A stretch of 64,000 nucleotides of DNA from an uncultured Lachnospiraceae bacterium. Lineage in GTDB: Bacteria; Bacillota; Clostridia; Lachnospirales; Lachnospiraceae. The number at the start of each line of letters is the position of its first letter. Within the stretch, counting starts at the first letter, position 1. Below the pieces are notes generated by a model. It made no database searches. It saw only the letters and a list, made by a program, of their open reading frames with translations, and was not told where the DNA came from. The stretch covers positions 248,001 to 312,000 of the forward strand of contig CAKQYU010000001.1 in NCBI GenBank assembly GCA_934293575.1. Direction: 5' to 3'. This document shows, piece after piece, positions 24,367 to 33,087 of this stretch. The position numbers and the translations under genes were made by a program.

Positions 24367-24840
24367 ATGACAAAAAAAGAGATTGAAGCTTTGTGTGAGG
24401 AGCTGGTAATGCCGATTCTGGAAAAAAGAAGCTTCGAACTTGTAGATGTTGAATATGTGAAAGAAGGATCCAATTATTATTTGCGGGTATATGCCGATAA
24501 GGAAGGCGGTATTACAATTAATGATTGCGTAGATGTAAGCAGGGAACTAAATCCACTGTTAGATCCTTATGAAAAGGAATTTAAGGAAAATTATATTTTG
24601 GAAGTTAGTTCGCCCGGATTGCTTCGTCCGTTAAAAAAGGATAAAGACTTTCAGAGAAATTTAGGGAAAATGATAGAAATGAAATTGTTTAAGCCTCTTG
24701 AAGGAAGTAAAATAAAAGAGCTTGAGGCGGAACTGGTTGAGTTTGATACAAAAACCATTACAGTTTTGATGGAGGATGACAGTAAGGTTGTTCTTGACCG
24801 GAATAATTTAAGTCTGGTTCGACCGGCAATTGAATTTTAA
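24367..24840 (+). CDS. rimP: Ribosome maturation factor RimP
   Basis: Assists 30S subunit maturation. 157 aa, normal length. N-terminal domain: ALCEELVMPILEKRSFELVDVEYVKEG; the conserved GGITINDCVDVSRELNPLLD segment is at ~43-62 and EVSSPGLLRPLKKDKDF at ~78-95; the C-terminal part has the Sm-like fold. ATG 24367 is preceded by AAAGGTGG; an ORF start at 24328 would lie inside the structured leader. It heads the conserved nusA-infB operon. Confidence 0.95.
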   Translation: MTKKEIEALCEELVMPILEKRSFELVDVEYVKEGSNYYLRVYADKEGGITINDCVDVSRELNPLLDPYEKEFKENYILEVSSPGLLRPLKKDKDFQRNLGKMIEMKLFKPLEGSKIKELEAELVEFDTKTITVLMEDDSKVVLDRNNLSLVRPAIEF

Positions 24841-24885
24841 ATACAGTTGACAAACGTTACAATAATGAAATAGGAGGAAATAAAA

Positions 24886-26022
24886 ATGTCAGAGTTAATG
24901 CTTGCATTAGAGCAAATCGAAAAGGAGAAAGGAATTTCAAGAGAAGTAATCATTGAGGCAATTGAGAAATCAATCTTTGATGCTTGCAAGAAGGATTTTG
25001 GAAAAAGTGAAAATGTTACAGTAAATATGGATAGAGAAACCGGAAATATTGAGGTTTATGCCGCAAAAACGGTGGTAGAAACGGTAGAAGACGAAGCAAC
25101 TGAGATTTCACTGGAAAAAGCACTTATGATGAGTAAGAAATATGAATTAGGTGATACCGTTAATGTTGAAATTACACCGAAAAACTTTGGTAGAATTGCT
25201 GCACAGCAGGCAAGAAGTGTAATTGTCCAGAAAATCAAGGAAGAAGAAAAAAAGGCATTATACGATCATTTTTACTGCAAAGAAGAAGATGTTGTTACAG
25301 GTGTTGTACAGCGTTATGTAGGAAAGAATATTTCTGTCAGCTTGGATGATAAGATGGACGCTTTGTTAATGGAAAATGAGCAGATCAAGGGTGAGCATTA
25401 TAAACCGACAGATAGAATTAAATTATATATTGTAGAGGTGAAGGAAACCAATAAGGGACCAAGAGTTGTGGTTTCCCGCACACATCCAAAACTTGTTATG
25501 CGTCTGTTTGAGAAAGAGGTATCCGAGGTTGCAGACGGAACAGTTGAGATTAAGTCAATTTCAAGAGAAGCCGGTTCCCGTTCAAAGATTGCGGTTTGGT
25601 CAAAAGATCCAAATGTAGATCCGGTTGGGGCCTGTGTAGGTATGAACGGTACCCGTGTAAATACAATCGTAGATGATTTGAAGGGTGAGAAAATTGATAT
25701 CATTACATGGAGTGAGGATCCTGCAATTTTCATTGAAAATGCATTAAGTCCTTCTAAGGTAATCTCCGTAAGTGTAGATGAAGAAGAAAAGAGTGCCCGT
25801 GTAATTGTACCGGATTACCAGCTTTCACTTGCAATCGGTAAAGAAGGACAGAATGCAAGATTGGCTGCACGTCTGACCGGATACAAGATTGATATAAAGA
25901 GTGAATCCCAGGCAAGAGAATTGTGGGGTTATGATGGCGAATACTATGAAGATTATGATGGAGAATATTATGAAGATGAATATTCCGAGGATTATGATCA
26001 GGAAGAGTATTCTGAAGAATAA
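24886..26022 (+). CDS. nusA: Transcription termination/antitermination factor NusA
   Basis: Binds RNA polymerase and nascent RNA to modulate pausing and termination. 378 aa. N-terminal polymerase-binding domain (~1-125), S1 domain (~130-200, VVTGVVQRYVGKNISVSL), then two KH domains (~200-345; DPVGACVGMNGTRVNTIVDDL and LAIGKEGQNARLAARLTG). The E. coli acidic repeats are absent; instead a ~30-residue tail is almost entirely D, E and Y, including a tandem copy of YDGEYYED. A TAGGAGG Shine-Dalgarno is present. Confidence 0.96.
   Translation: MSELMLALEQIEKEKGISREVIIEAIEKSIFDACKKDFGKSENVTVNMDRETGNIEVYAAKTVVETVEDEATEISLEKALMMSKKYELGDTVNVEITPKNFGRIAAQQARSVIVQKIKEEEKKALYDHFYCKEEDVVTGVVQRYVGKNISVSLDDKMDALLMENEQIKGEHYKPTDRIKLYIVEVKETNKGPRVVVSRTHPKLVMRLFEKEVSEVADGTVEIKSISREAGSRSKIAVWSKDPNVDPVGACVGMNGTRVNTIVDDLKGEKIDIITWSEDPAIFIENALSPSKVISVSVDEEEKSARVIVPDYQLSLAIGKEGQNARLAARLTGYKIDIKSESQARELWGYDGEYYEDYDGEYYEDEYSEDYDQEEYSEE
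25930..25977 (+). repeat. 24-bp tandem duplication in the nusA 3' end
   Basis: Two adjacent 24-bp units each encode YDGEYYED, differing only at synonymous positions. It extends the acidic C-terminal tail of NusA. Confidence 0.85.
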
Positions 26023-26078
26023 ATTGGTATAGTTTCTTGATGTGTTGCGTAAGTTTGATTTAAAAGGATGTGATAGTT

Positions 26079-26351
26079 TTGGCAAAGAAAACACCACTAC
26101 GGAAATGTGTGGGCTGTGGTGAGATGATTGAAAAAAAGGATATGCTGCGAATTATTAAGACGAAGGATGGAGAGATTTTATTTGATTCGACCGGAAAAGC
26201 AAATGGCAGAGGCGCATATCTTCATAATCAGAGGCAATGTTTTGAACAGGCTGTCAGGTCCAAAGGTCTTGAACGCTCCTTTCGGATGTCGATTCCACAG
26301 GAAGTGTATGATCGTATAAGTGAGGAGATGATTCATTATGATTCAAAATAA
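26079..26351 (+). CDS. ylxR: YlxR (DUF448) RNA-binding protein
   Basis: 90-aa protein of the DUF448 family found between nusA and infB. It shows PLRKCVGCGEMIEKKDMLRI, the conserved basic/cysteine region, and NGRGAYLHNQRQCFEQA, where many relatives have GRGAYLC. Family proteins bind RNA or act as small regulators; the exact role is unsettled. TTG 26079 is preferred to GTG 26070 because AAGGA lies 10 nt before the TTG and only 1 nt before the GTG. It overlaps the next gene by 14 bp. Confidence 0.85.
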   Translation: MAKKTPLRKCVGCGEMIEKKDMLRIIKTKDGEILFDSTGKANGRGAYLHNQRQCFEQAVRSKGLERSFRMSIPQEVYDRISEEMIHYDSK

Positions 26352-26664
26352 GGCGTTATCGATGTTAGGAATTGCAACAAAGGCCGGAAAGGTTGTGACC
26401 GGAGAATTTTCTACGGAAAAGGCAATCAAAACCGGTAAGGCATGCTTGGTAATTGTAGCAGGAGATGCATCGGATAATACAAAGAAAAAGTTTCGCAATA
26501 TGTGTGATTATTATCATGTAACTATAAAGGAGTTTGCAGACAAGTATTCCCTTGGAACTGCCTGTGGTAAGGATTTCAGAGCTTCTTTAGCGATAACGGA
26601 TGATGGATTAAGTAAGGCAGTTATAAAGCAAATGGATAGTTGTGATAAGTTGGAGGTGCAATAA
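26338..26664 (+). CDS. ylxQ: YlxQ, L7Ae-family ribosomal protein
   Basis: 108-aa protein of the L7Ae/L30e/S12e fold, a kink-turn RNA-binding family. SMLGIATKAGKVVTGEF at ~8-24 and ACLVIVAGDASDNTKKKF at ~35-52 match the family; LGTACGKDFRASLAI is the conserved C-terminal strand. Overlap with ylxR (14 bp) and direct abutment to infB imply coupled translation. Confidence 0.9.
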   Translation: MIQNKALSMLGIATKAGKVVTGEFSTEKAIKTGKACLVIVAGDASDNTKKKFRNMCDYYHVTIKEFADKYSLGTACGKDFRASLAITDDGLSKAVIKQMDSCDKLEVQ

Positions 26665-29325
26665 TTGGCAAATATTAGAGTATATGAATTAGCGAAAAGT
26701 GTAAATAAAGACAGTAAAGAGGTTATTGAGATATTAAAGAAAAACGGTGTTGATGTTAAAAGTCATATGAGTTCCGTTTCTATGGAGGATGCAGAAAAGG
26801 TAAAACAACGTTTTGTTAAAAAACCGGTAGAAGAAAAGAAAAACAGTGATGTTTCTGCAACCAGCAAAAATGTGACAACAGAAAAAAGAGAACGGAAAGA
26901 GTTCAACGGCCAGCGTCCGCAGGGAGAGCGCAGAGACTATAACGGACAACGCCCACAGGGAGAGCGGAAAGATTTTAACGGCCAGCGTCCGCAGGGAGAC
27001 CGTAGAGAATACAATGGACAACGTCCGCAGGGAGAGCGTAGAGACTATAACGGACAACGTCCACAGGGAGAGCGCAGAAACTATAACGGCCAGCGTCCAC
27101 AGGGAGAGCGTAGAGACTATAACGGACAACGTCCACAGGGAGAGCGTAGAGACTATAACGGACAACGCCCACAGGGAGAACGCAGAAACTTTAACGGTCA
27201 GCGTCCACAGGGAGAGCGCAGAGATTTTAACGGACAACGCCCACAGGGAGAACGCAGAAACTTTAACGGTCAGCGTCCACAGGGAGAAAGGAAAGATTTT
27301 GACCGTTCACAAAACGATCGGAACAGAGGAAGAAGAGATGACCGCAGAGAAGAGAAAATATCAATTCCTGCTCCAATGGATCGCGCTTCCATGAATCGTG
27401 ACAGAGACCGTCATAACGATAAGAGAGAACGGGATAAGAGTTCTATGTTTGAAGATGGTGACAGCAGAAAGAAAGGCCGTAAAAAGGATGAACATTTTAC
27501 GGTAAAAGGAACAAAACCGGTAAAGAAACCGGCTCAGAAACCGGTAAAGAAGGAGCCGGAAGAACCGGTAATCCGTACAATTGAGTTGCCGGCAGAAGGA
27601 TTGACGGTTCAGGAACTGGCAGATAAATTAAAGATTCCTGCAACACAATTGGTAAAGAAGCTCTTCTTGGCGGGTGAAATGGTAACCGTAAATTCTGATT
27701 TGGATTACAGCAAGGCAGAAGAGATTGCATTGGAATACAATTGTATCGCAGAGGAAGAAGTTAAGGTTGATATCATCGAAGAAATGCTCAAAGAAGAGGA
27801 AGAAGATGAATCATTGATGACCGAGCGTCCGCCTGTTGTCTGTGTAATGGGACACGTAGACCACGGTAAAACTTCTTTATTGGATGCAATTCGTGCAACA
27901 AAGGTAACTGCCGGTGAAGCAGGTGGTATTACACAGCACATTGGTGCATATACAGTAGATGTAAACGGACAGCAGATTACATTTTTGGATACACCGGGAC
28001 ATGAGGCTTTTACAGCAATGCGTATGCGTGGTGCACAGTCTACGGATATTGCAATCTTAGTTGTTGCTGCGGATGACGGTGTTATGCCACAGACAATTGA
28101 AGCCATCAACCATGCAAAAGCAGCCGGTATTGAAATTATTGTTGCCGTAAATAAGATTGATAAGGAAAGTGCAAATGTTGACCGGGTAAAACAGGAATTG
28201 ATGGAATATGAATTAGTTGCTGAAGACTGGGGCGGTTCTACCGTATTCTGTCCGGTTTCTGCACATACAAAAGAGGGTATTGATAATTTATTAGAGATGA
28301 TTCTGTTGACGGCGGAAATGCTTGAATTAAAGGCAAACAAAAACCGTAAAGCCCGTGGTATCGTAATTGAAGCCAAGCTTGACAAGGGACGTGGTTCCGT
28401 TGCAACAATGCTTGTACAAAAGGGAACTTTGAAAAAGGGTGAATATATATCGGTTGGTAGTGCTTTTGGACGTATCCGTCTGATGTTAAACGATAAAGGT
28501 CAGGAAGTATTGGAAGCCGGACCTTCCCAGCCGGTTGAGATTTTAGGTTTAAATGCTGTTCCGGCAGCCGGTGATATTTTTGTGGCAACCAAAAATGAGA
28601 AGGAAGCCCGTTCTATGGCAGAGACCTATATTAAGAGAGACAAAGAAAAATTGATTGCGGAGACAAAGGCAAAGATGTCCTTAGATGATTTGTTCTCACA
28701 GATTCAGGCAGGTAATGTGAAAGAACTGAATCTGGTTGTAAAGGCTGATGTACAGGGTTCCGTAGAAGCGGTAAAACAGAGTCTTTTGAAGTTATCAAAT
28801 GAGGAAGTTGTAATTAAAGTCATCCATGCCGGTGTTGGTGCAATTAATGAATCTGATGTCATTCTGGCATCTGCATCAAATGCGATTATTATCGGATTTA
28901 ATGTTCGTCCGGATGTACAGGCAAAGGATGTGGCAGAGCGTGAAAAAGTAGATTTACGTCTGTATAAGGTTATTTATAATGCAATAGAGGATATTGAAGC
29001 TGCCATGAAGGGTATGTTAGATCCTATCTATGAAGAAAAAGTTACAGGACATCTGGTTGTCCGTCAGACATTTAAAGCTTCCGGTGTTGGTACAATTGCA
29101 GGTAGCTTCGTATTGGATGGTCTGATCAAACGTTCTTCTACAGTAAGAGTAACCAGAGACGGTGAGCAGATTTATGAAGGACCTTTAGCTTCCCTGAAGC
29201 GTTTTAAAGATGATGCAAAGGAAGTAAAAACCGGATTTGAGTGTGGTATTGTTTTGGAAAACTTCAATGACTTAAAAGAAGATGACCAGATTGAAGCGTT
29301 TGAAATGGTAGAGGTTCCTAGATAA
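26665..29325 (+). CDS. infB: Translation initiation factor IF-2
   Basis: GTPase that brings fMet-tRNA to the 30S subunit. 886 aa; TTG start with GGAGGTG upstream. IF2_N domain at ~1-50. Then a highly repetitive basic region at residues 81-212, eleven copies of a 12-residue unit of the form [12 protein letters not shown]/F, and a further charged linker to ~300. A second IF2_N is at ~305-360. The G domain has GHVDHGKT (~396), DTPGHE, NKID and a G5 SAH motif, followed by domains II-IV. The repeat region is unusual and may vary in copy number. Confidence 0.97.
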   Translation: MANIRVYELAKSVNKDSKEVIEILKKNGVDVKSHMSSVSMEDAEKVKQRFVKKPVEEKKNSDVSATSKNVTTEKRERKEFNGQRPQGERRDYNGQRPQGERKDFNGQRPQGDRREYNGQRPQGERRDYNGQRPQGERRNYNGQRPQGERRDYNGQRPQGERRDYNGQRPQGERRNFNGQRPQGERRDFNGQRPQGERRNFNGQRPQGERKDFDRSQNDRNRGRRDDRREEKISIPAPMDRASMNRDRDRHNDKRERDKSSMFEDGDSRKKGRKKDEHFTVKGTKPVKKPAQKPVKKEPEEPVIRTIELPAEGLTVQELADKLKIPATQLVKKLFLAGEMVTVNSDLDYSKAEEIALEYNCIAEEEVKVDIIEEMLKEEEEDESLMTERPPVVCVMGHVDHGKTSLLDAIRATKVTAGEAGGITQHIGAYTVDVNGQQITFLDTPGHEAFTAMRMRGAQSTDIAILVVAADDGVMPQTIEAINHAKAAGIEIIVAVNKIDKESANVDRVKQELMEYELVAEDWGGSTVFCPVSAHTKEGIDNLLEMILLTAEMLELKANKNRKARGIVIEAKLDKGRGSVATMLVQKGTLKKGEYISVGSAFGRIRLMLNDKGQEVLEAGPSQPVEILGLNAVPAAGDIFVATKNEKEARSMAETYIKRDKEKLIAETKAKMSLDDLFSQIQAGNVKELNLVVKADVQGSVEAVKQSLLKLSNEEVVIKVIHAGVGAINESDVILASASNAIIIGFNVRPDVQAKDVAEREKVDLRLYKVIYNAIEDIEAAMKGMLDPIYEEKVTGHLVVRQTFKASGVGTIAGSFVLDGLIKRSSTVRVTRDGEQIYEGPLASLKRFKDDAKEVKTGFECGIVLENFNDLKEDDQIEAFEMVEVPR
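26905..27300 (+). repeat. Eleven 36-bp tandem repeats in infB
   Basis: Contiguous 36-bp units, with no spacers, encode eleven [17 protein letters not shown] units. Copies differ mostly at the last two residues and at synonymous sites (CGTCCGCAG vs CGTCCACAG vs CGCCCACAG), showing mixed and locally homogenised copies. Confidence 0.95.
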
Positions 29326-29357
29326 TTTGTAATAATATTTAAAATATGAGGTAAATT

Positions 29358-29735
29358 ATGAGGAAACATACAAGTATTAAAAATACACGTATTAATGGTG
29401 AGGTTCAAAAAGAACTTTCAAGAATCATTAATTATGAAATAAAAGATCCAAGAATTCATTCTATGACATCGGTAACTCATGTTATGGTGACATCGGATTT
29501 AAAGGAATGTAAGGCTTATATTTCTGTACTTGGAGATGAATCGGCAAGAGAAGAAACACTTGCCGGTTTACAAAGTGCGAGCGGTTATATTCGCAGAGAA
29601 TTAGCAAAGTCGATTAACCTTCGTAATACACCGGAGATTACATTTATTATGGATGATTCAATTGAGTATGCAATCAATATGTCGAAAAAAATTGATGATG
29701 TCCTAAAAAATGAAACCGGTTCAGATGAAGATTAG
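29358..29735 (+). CDS. rbfA: Ribosome-binding factor A
   Basis: Late 30S assembly factor that binds near 16S rRNA helix 1. 125 aa. KH-like fold with NTRINGEVQKELSRIINYEIKDPRI at the N-terminus, SVTHVMVTSDLKECKAYISVLGD in the middle and LRNTPEITFIMDDSIEYA at the end, all typical. It sits between infB and nrnA in the conserved order. Confidence 0.96.
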   Translation: MRKHTSIKNTRINGEVQKELSRIINYEIKDPRIHSMTSVTHVMVTSDLKECKAYISVLGDESAREETLAGLQSASGYIRRELAKSINLRNTPEITFIMDDSIEYAINMSKKIDDVLKNETGSDED

Positions 29736-29744
29736 GAGGGTATT

Positions 29745-30713
29745 TTGAACGATTTTATTAGGGAAATTGAAGCGGCTGACACCATTGTTGTCTTAGGACA
29801 CAAAAGACCGGATGGCGATTGTGTTGGTTCCTGTCTGGGTATTTATAATTATGTGATAGCAAATTATCCTGAAAAACAGCTTGACATTTATTTAGATGAT
29901 TTTAAAAAAGAATTTTTCTTTTTGAATGGAGCAGACCGGATTTTACATGAAAAGAAAGATATGAATTATGATTTATGTATTTCGGTTGACAGTGGGGATT
30001 TGGACAGACACGGTGATTTTGTGTCGTATTTTCATGAAGCAAAAAGAACAATGTGTGTGGATCATCATGTAAGCAATGTAGGCTTTGGTGATGTCTGTTT
30101 TCTGAAAACGGAATGCAGTGCCGCAGCAGAGGCAATTTATACCTTGTTGGATACGGACAAAATCAATCAAATGTGTGCGGAGTGCCTCTACCTTGGTATA
30201 GTGCATGATACAGGCGTGTTCAAATTTTCCAATACGACCAGACAGACGATGGAAATTGCCGGTGCATTGATAGAAAAAGGTGCCCGCAATACCCTGGTGA
30301 TTGATGGAACATTTTATCAGAAGACATTCAAACAAAATAAAATGCTCGCAAAGGCTTTAGAGGAATCCTTTTTAATGTTTGACGGTCTGGTAATTGTATC
30401 TTGTCTGCCACATGATGTATTTGAACAGATGGATGCAACCAATTTAGATACCGATGGAGTGGTGGATGCACTAAGAATAACCGAAGGTGTGGAATGTGCG
30501 CTTTGGATGTACGAATATCCGAAAAAAGGTGTCTTTAAATGCTCGCTGCGTTCCAATTCTTTAGTGAATGTAAATCTGATTGCCGGTGTATTAAACGGCG
30601 GAGGGCATATAAGGGCTGCCGGTTGTGAGGTGGAAGGAGACAAGGACACCATCATTTTAAAGGTTACGGATTTGATTAAAAATCAGTTAATCGATGCCGG
30701 ATTGTTGGATTAA
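29745..30713 (+). CDS. nrnA: NrnA-type DHH phosphoesterase (nanoRNase/pAp phosphatase)
   Basis: 322-aa DHH/DHHA1 enzyme that degrades short oligoribonucleotides and 3'-phosphoadenosine 5'-phosphate. Metal-binding motifs: LGHKRPDGDCVGS (~17), CISVDSGDLDRH (~78), the diagnostic DHHVSNVGF (~105) and HDTGVFKFS (~153). The DHHA1 substrate-binding end has NGGGHIRAAGCEV (~285). TTG start with TAGGAGGG 5 nt upstream. Its place after rbfA is usual in Firmicutes. Confidence 0.93.
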   Translation: MNDFIREIEAADTIVVLGHKRPDGDCVGSCLGIYNYVIANYPEKQLDIYLDDFKKEFFFLNGADRILHEKKDMNYDLCISVDSGDLDRHGDFVSYFHEAKRTMCVDHHVSNVGFGDVCFLKTECSAAAEAIYTLLDTDKINQMCAECLYLGIVHDTGVFKFSNTTRQTMEIAGALIEKGARNTLVIDGTFYQKTFKQNKMLAKALEESFLMFDGLVIVSCLPHDVFEQMDATNLDTDGVVDALRITEGVECALWMYEYPKKGVFKCSLRSNSLVNVNLIAGVLNGGGHIRAAGCEVEGDKDTIILKVTDLIKNQLIDAGLLD

Positions 30714-30737
30714 AGAAAAGAAAGAGTTGAAGGTAGT

Positions 30738-31667
30738 ATGTATAACGGTGTAATAAATGTATATAAAGAACCGGGCTTTACTTCTTTTGATGTGGTTGCC
30801 AAACTTCGTGGAATCTTAAAACAGAAAAAAATCGGACATACCGGAACCTTAGATCCCGATGCGGAGGGGGTGTTGGTTGTCTGCTTGGGAAAGGCAACCA
30901 AACTGTGTGAACTGTTAACCAATAAAGATAAAAGCTATGTGGCAACCCTGCGGCTTGGACAGACCTCTGATACAGAGGATGCTTCCGGAACGATTCTTAC
31001 ACAAAAAGAAGTGACGGCAACAAAAGAGGAAGTGCTTCATGCAATTATGTCTTTTGTCGGCAGTTATGAACAGATTCCTCCAATGTATTCTGCCATTAAA
31101 ATCAATGGAAAAAAATTATATGAGCTTGCCAGAATGGGAACGGTTGTAGAGAGAACTCCGAGAACGGTTACGATACATTCGATTGAAGTAATAAAGATGG
31201 AATTACCGTATGTAACATTTCGTGTGTCCTGCGGCAAGGGTACTTATATACGAAGTTTGTGCAGGGATATTGGCGAAAAGCTTGGCTGCGGAGGGTTGAT
31301 GGAACATTTGGTCAGAGACTGTGTGATTTCGGAAGAGACCGGTAAATCTTTTGATCGAAAAGATGCATTTTCTCTGGCACAAATTGAACAAATGGTTCGT
31401 ACAGGTGAGTTTGAATCGCATATTCTTGGTATTGATGAATTATTTCCGACATTACATAAGCTGTATGTAACGCCGGAAGGGGATAAAAAGCTGCAAAATG
31501 GTAACTTTTTGTTGTGGGAGGATTTTAAAACAATAAAAGAGGAACAAATCAAAACGGATTTTGGGGATGGCATGAAATTTTTGATTTATACCACAGAAAA
31601 TACATTTCGGGCAATTTATCGGTATGATGAAAAGAAGCATTGCCTGAAAGTGGATAAGATGTTTTGA
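30738..31667 (+). CDS. truB: tRNA pseudouridine(55) synthase
   Basis: Makes pseudouridine 55 in the T-loop of tRNAs. 309 aa. Starts NGVINVYKEPGFTSFDVVAKLR; the catalytic Asp lies in GHTGTLDPDAEGVL (~39). The conserved YEQIPPMYSAIKINGKKLYELAR follows at ~112, and CGKGTYIRSLCRDIGEKL at ~164. The C-terminal ~70 residues form the PUA-like end. Confidence 0.96.
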   Translation: MYNGVINVYKEPGFTSFDVVAKLRGILKQKKIGHTGTLDPDAEGVLVVCLGKATKLCELLTNKDKSYVATLRLGQTSDTEDASGTILTQKEVTATKEEVLHAIMSFVGSYEQIPPMYSAIKINGKKLYELARMGTVVERTPRTVTIHSIEVIKMELPYVTFRVSCGKGTYIRSLCRDIGEKLGCGGLMEHLVRDCVISEETGKSFDRKDAFSLAQIEQMVRTGEFESHILGIDELFPTLHKLYVTPEGDKKLQNGNFLLWEDFKTIKEEQIKTDFGDGMKFLIYTTENTFRAIYRYDEKKHCLKVDKMF

Positions 31668-31680
31668 TAAGGGAAAAACG

Positions 31681-32595
31681 ATGATTTATTTACGGAATAA
31701 AAGTGCTGCGGAATTTACAAGTGAAAATTCTTCGATTGCATTGGGAAAATTTGATGGTATTCATATTGGGCATCAGGATTTGATAAAAAGATTGATAAAA
31801 GACAAAGAAAAAGGATATCGTGCAATTGTATTTTCTTTTGCAATCAGTCCGCGTTTTATACTGCATGGCGGAGAAAAAAAGACCATTTACACTTCACAGG
31901 AAAAGGCATTGTATTTAAGTGAATTGGGAGTAGATGTTTTGATGGAATATCCGTTTACCAAAAAGTTTGCCAATTCAAAGCCGGAGGATTTTGTGAAAGA
32001 TTGTCTTGTAGATAAACTCAATGTTAAGCAGATATATGTCGGAGAGGATTTTTGTTTTGGAAAGAATCGTCAGGGAAATGTTCCCTTATTAAAGGAGCTG
32101 GGAGAAAAATATGGTTTTCATGTATGTGCGATTCCACAAAGAAAATTCCGTGGGAAAATTGTAAGTTCCAGTCTGATTCGTGATTTAATTGGAACAAATT
32201 TTTCGGTTGCCAATCGAATGCTTGGCAATCCGTATTTTATATATAATGAAGTGATACATGGTAAACATTTGGGAAATACAATTGGTTTCCCAACAATTAA
32301 TCAGGAGATTTCTTCCCAAAAAATTGTTCCTCAAAACGGAGTTTACGCAAGCCGGGTTTTAATTGACGGAAAAAGTTATCAGGCAATCAGTAATTTAGGG
32401 GTAAAGCCAACCATTAAAGGAGAAAATCAGCTTGGTTTGGAAACCCATATTCTGGATTATTCCGGTGATTTATACAATAAATTTATAAAGACAGAGTTGT
32501 TATATTTTATAAGAAACGAGAGAAAATTTGATAATCTGAATGCACTGAAAAGACAAATCGAAAAAGATGTTGCTGTGTCAAGAAAAAATACTTGA
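31681..32595 (+). CDS. ribF: Bifunctional riboflavin kinase/FAD synthetase
   Basis: Converts riboflavin to FMN and then FAD. 304 aa. N-terminal adenylyltransferase with ALGKFDGIHIGHQDLI (~20) and the SSSLIRDLI motif (~161); C-terminal kinase with HGKHLGNTIGFPTIN (~197), NGVYASRV and LETHILDYSGDLY (~257). Its TGA stop lies within the -35 box of the next promoter. The pnp/rpsO genes that often follow are not here. Confidence 0.95.
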   Translation: MIYLRNKSAAEFTSENSSIALGKFDGIHIGHQDLIKRLIKDKEKGYRAIVFSFAISPRFILHGGEKKTIYTSQEKALYLSELGVDVLMEYPFTKKFANSKPEDFVKDCLVDKLNVKQIYVGEDFCFGKNRQGNVPLLKELGEKYGFHVCAIPQRKFRGKIVSSSLIRDLIGTNFSVANRMLGNPYFIYNEVIHGKHLGNTIGFPTINQEISSQKIVPQNGVYASRVLIDGKSYQAISNLGVKPTIKGENQLGLETHILDYSGDLYNKFIKTELLYFIRNERKFDNLNALKRQIEKDVAVSRKNT

Positions 32596-32620
32596 CAAAA
32601 GAAATATTGTTGTATATACT
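32592..32620 (+). promoter_or_regulatory. Promoter of ylxM-ffh, overlapping the ribF stop
   Basis: TTGACA (32592-32597), 17 bp, TATACT (32615-32620). The TGA of the -35 is the ribF stop codon. The leader carries two adjoining hairpins (32624-32639 and 32639-32658) before the ylxM ribosome site. Confidence 0.88.
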
Positions 32621-32690
32621 AAGCAAGGTTGATACCTTGTAAAGTATTTTTGCTTTACAAATCATGCGAATCAGGTGTAAGGTGAAAGAA

Positions 32691-33059
32691 ATGCTTCATG
32701 ACATGGAAGAAATTGAAAAAAAAGCATTACTGTTTGATTTTTACGGTGAACTGTTGACGGATCATCAGAAAAATATTTATTCGGATATCGTAATGAATGA
32801 TTTTTCCTATTCGGAAGTGGCAAGAGATGAAGGTGTCAGTCGTCAGAGTGTTTATGATTTGGTAAGACGTTGTGATAAGGTTTTGGAAGAATATGAAAAC
32901 AAACTGAAACTGGTTGAAAAATTTCTGGAAACAAAAGAGCGAGTCAGCCAGATACACGAATTGGCAACGCAGTTAAAATCCATTACAACAGAGAATAATC
33001 TGATTCAGAAAATTGACCGGATTGAATCGATATCAAAACAAATATACGAAAGTTATTAA
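32691..33059 (+). CDS. ylxM: YlxM, SRP-associated helix-turn-helix protein
   Basis: 122-aa p13/YlxM-family protein, sigma-like helix-turn-helix (FSYSEVARDEGVSRQSVYDLVRR, ~40-62) and a C-terminal coiled-coil-like region. It is almost always next to ffh in Firmicutes and is thought to act with the signal recognition particle; the molecular role is uncertain. ATG 32691 is chosen over 32664 because AAGGTGA lies 5 nt before it. Confidence 0.88.
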   Translation: MLHDMEEIEKKALLFDFYGELLTDHQKNIYSDIVMNDFSYSEVARDEGVSRQSVYDLVRRCDKVLEEYENKLKLVEKFLETKERVSQIHELATQLKSITTENNLIQKIDRIESISKQIYESY

Positions 33060-33087
33060 TGTTTGACAGGTAGGAGATATTTAATAT

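Noticed and set aside
26905..27300. CRISPR-like array (36-bp units)
   Set aside because: The units are contiguous, with no unique spacers, and lie in frame within infB.
26734..27394. Long open frames on both strands across the infB repeats
   Set aside because: A 36-bp period without stop codons keeps several frames open; no ribosome sites or protein-like composition, so they are shadows of infB.
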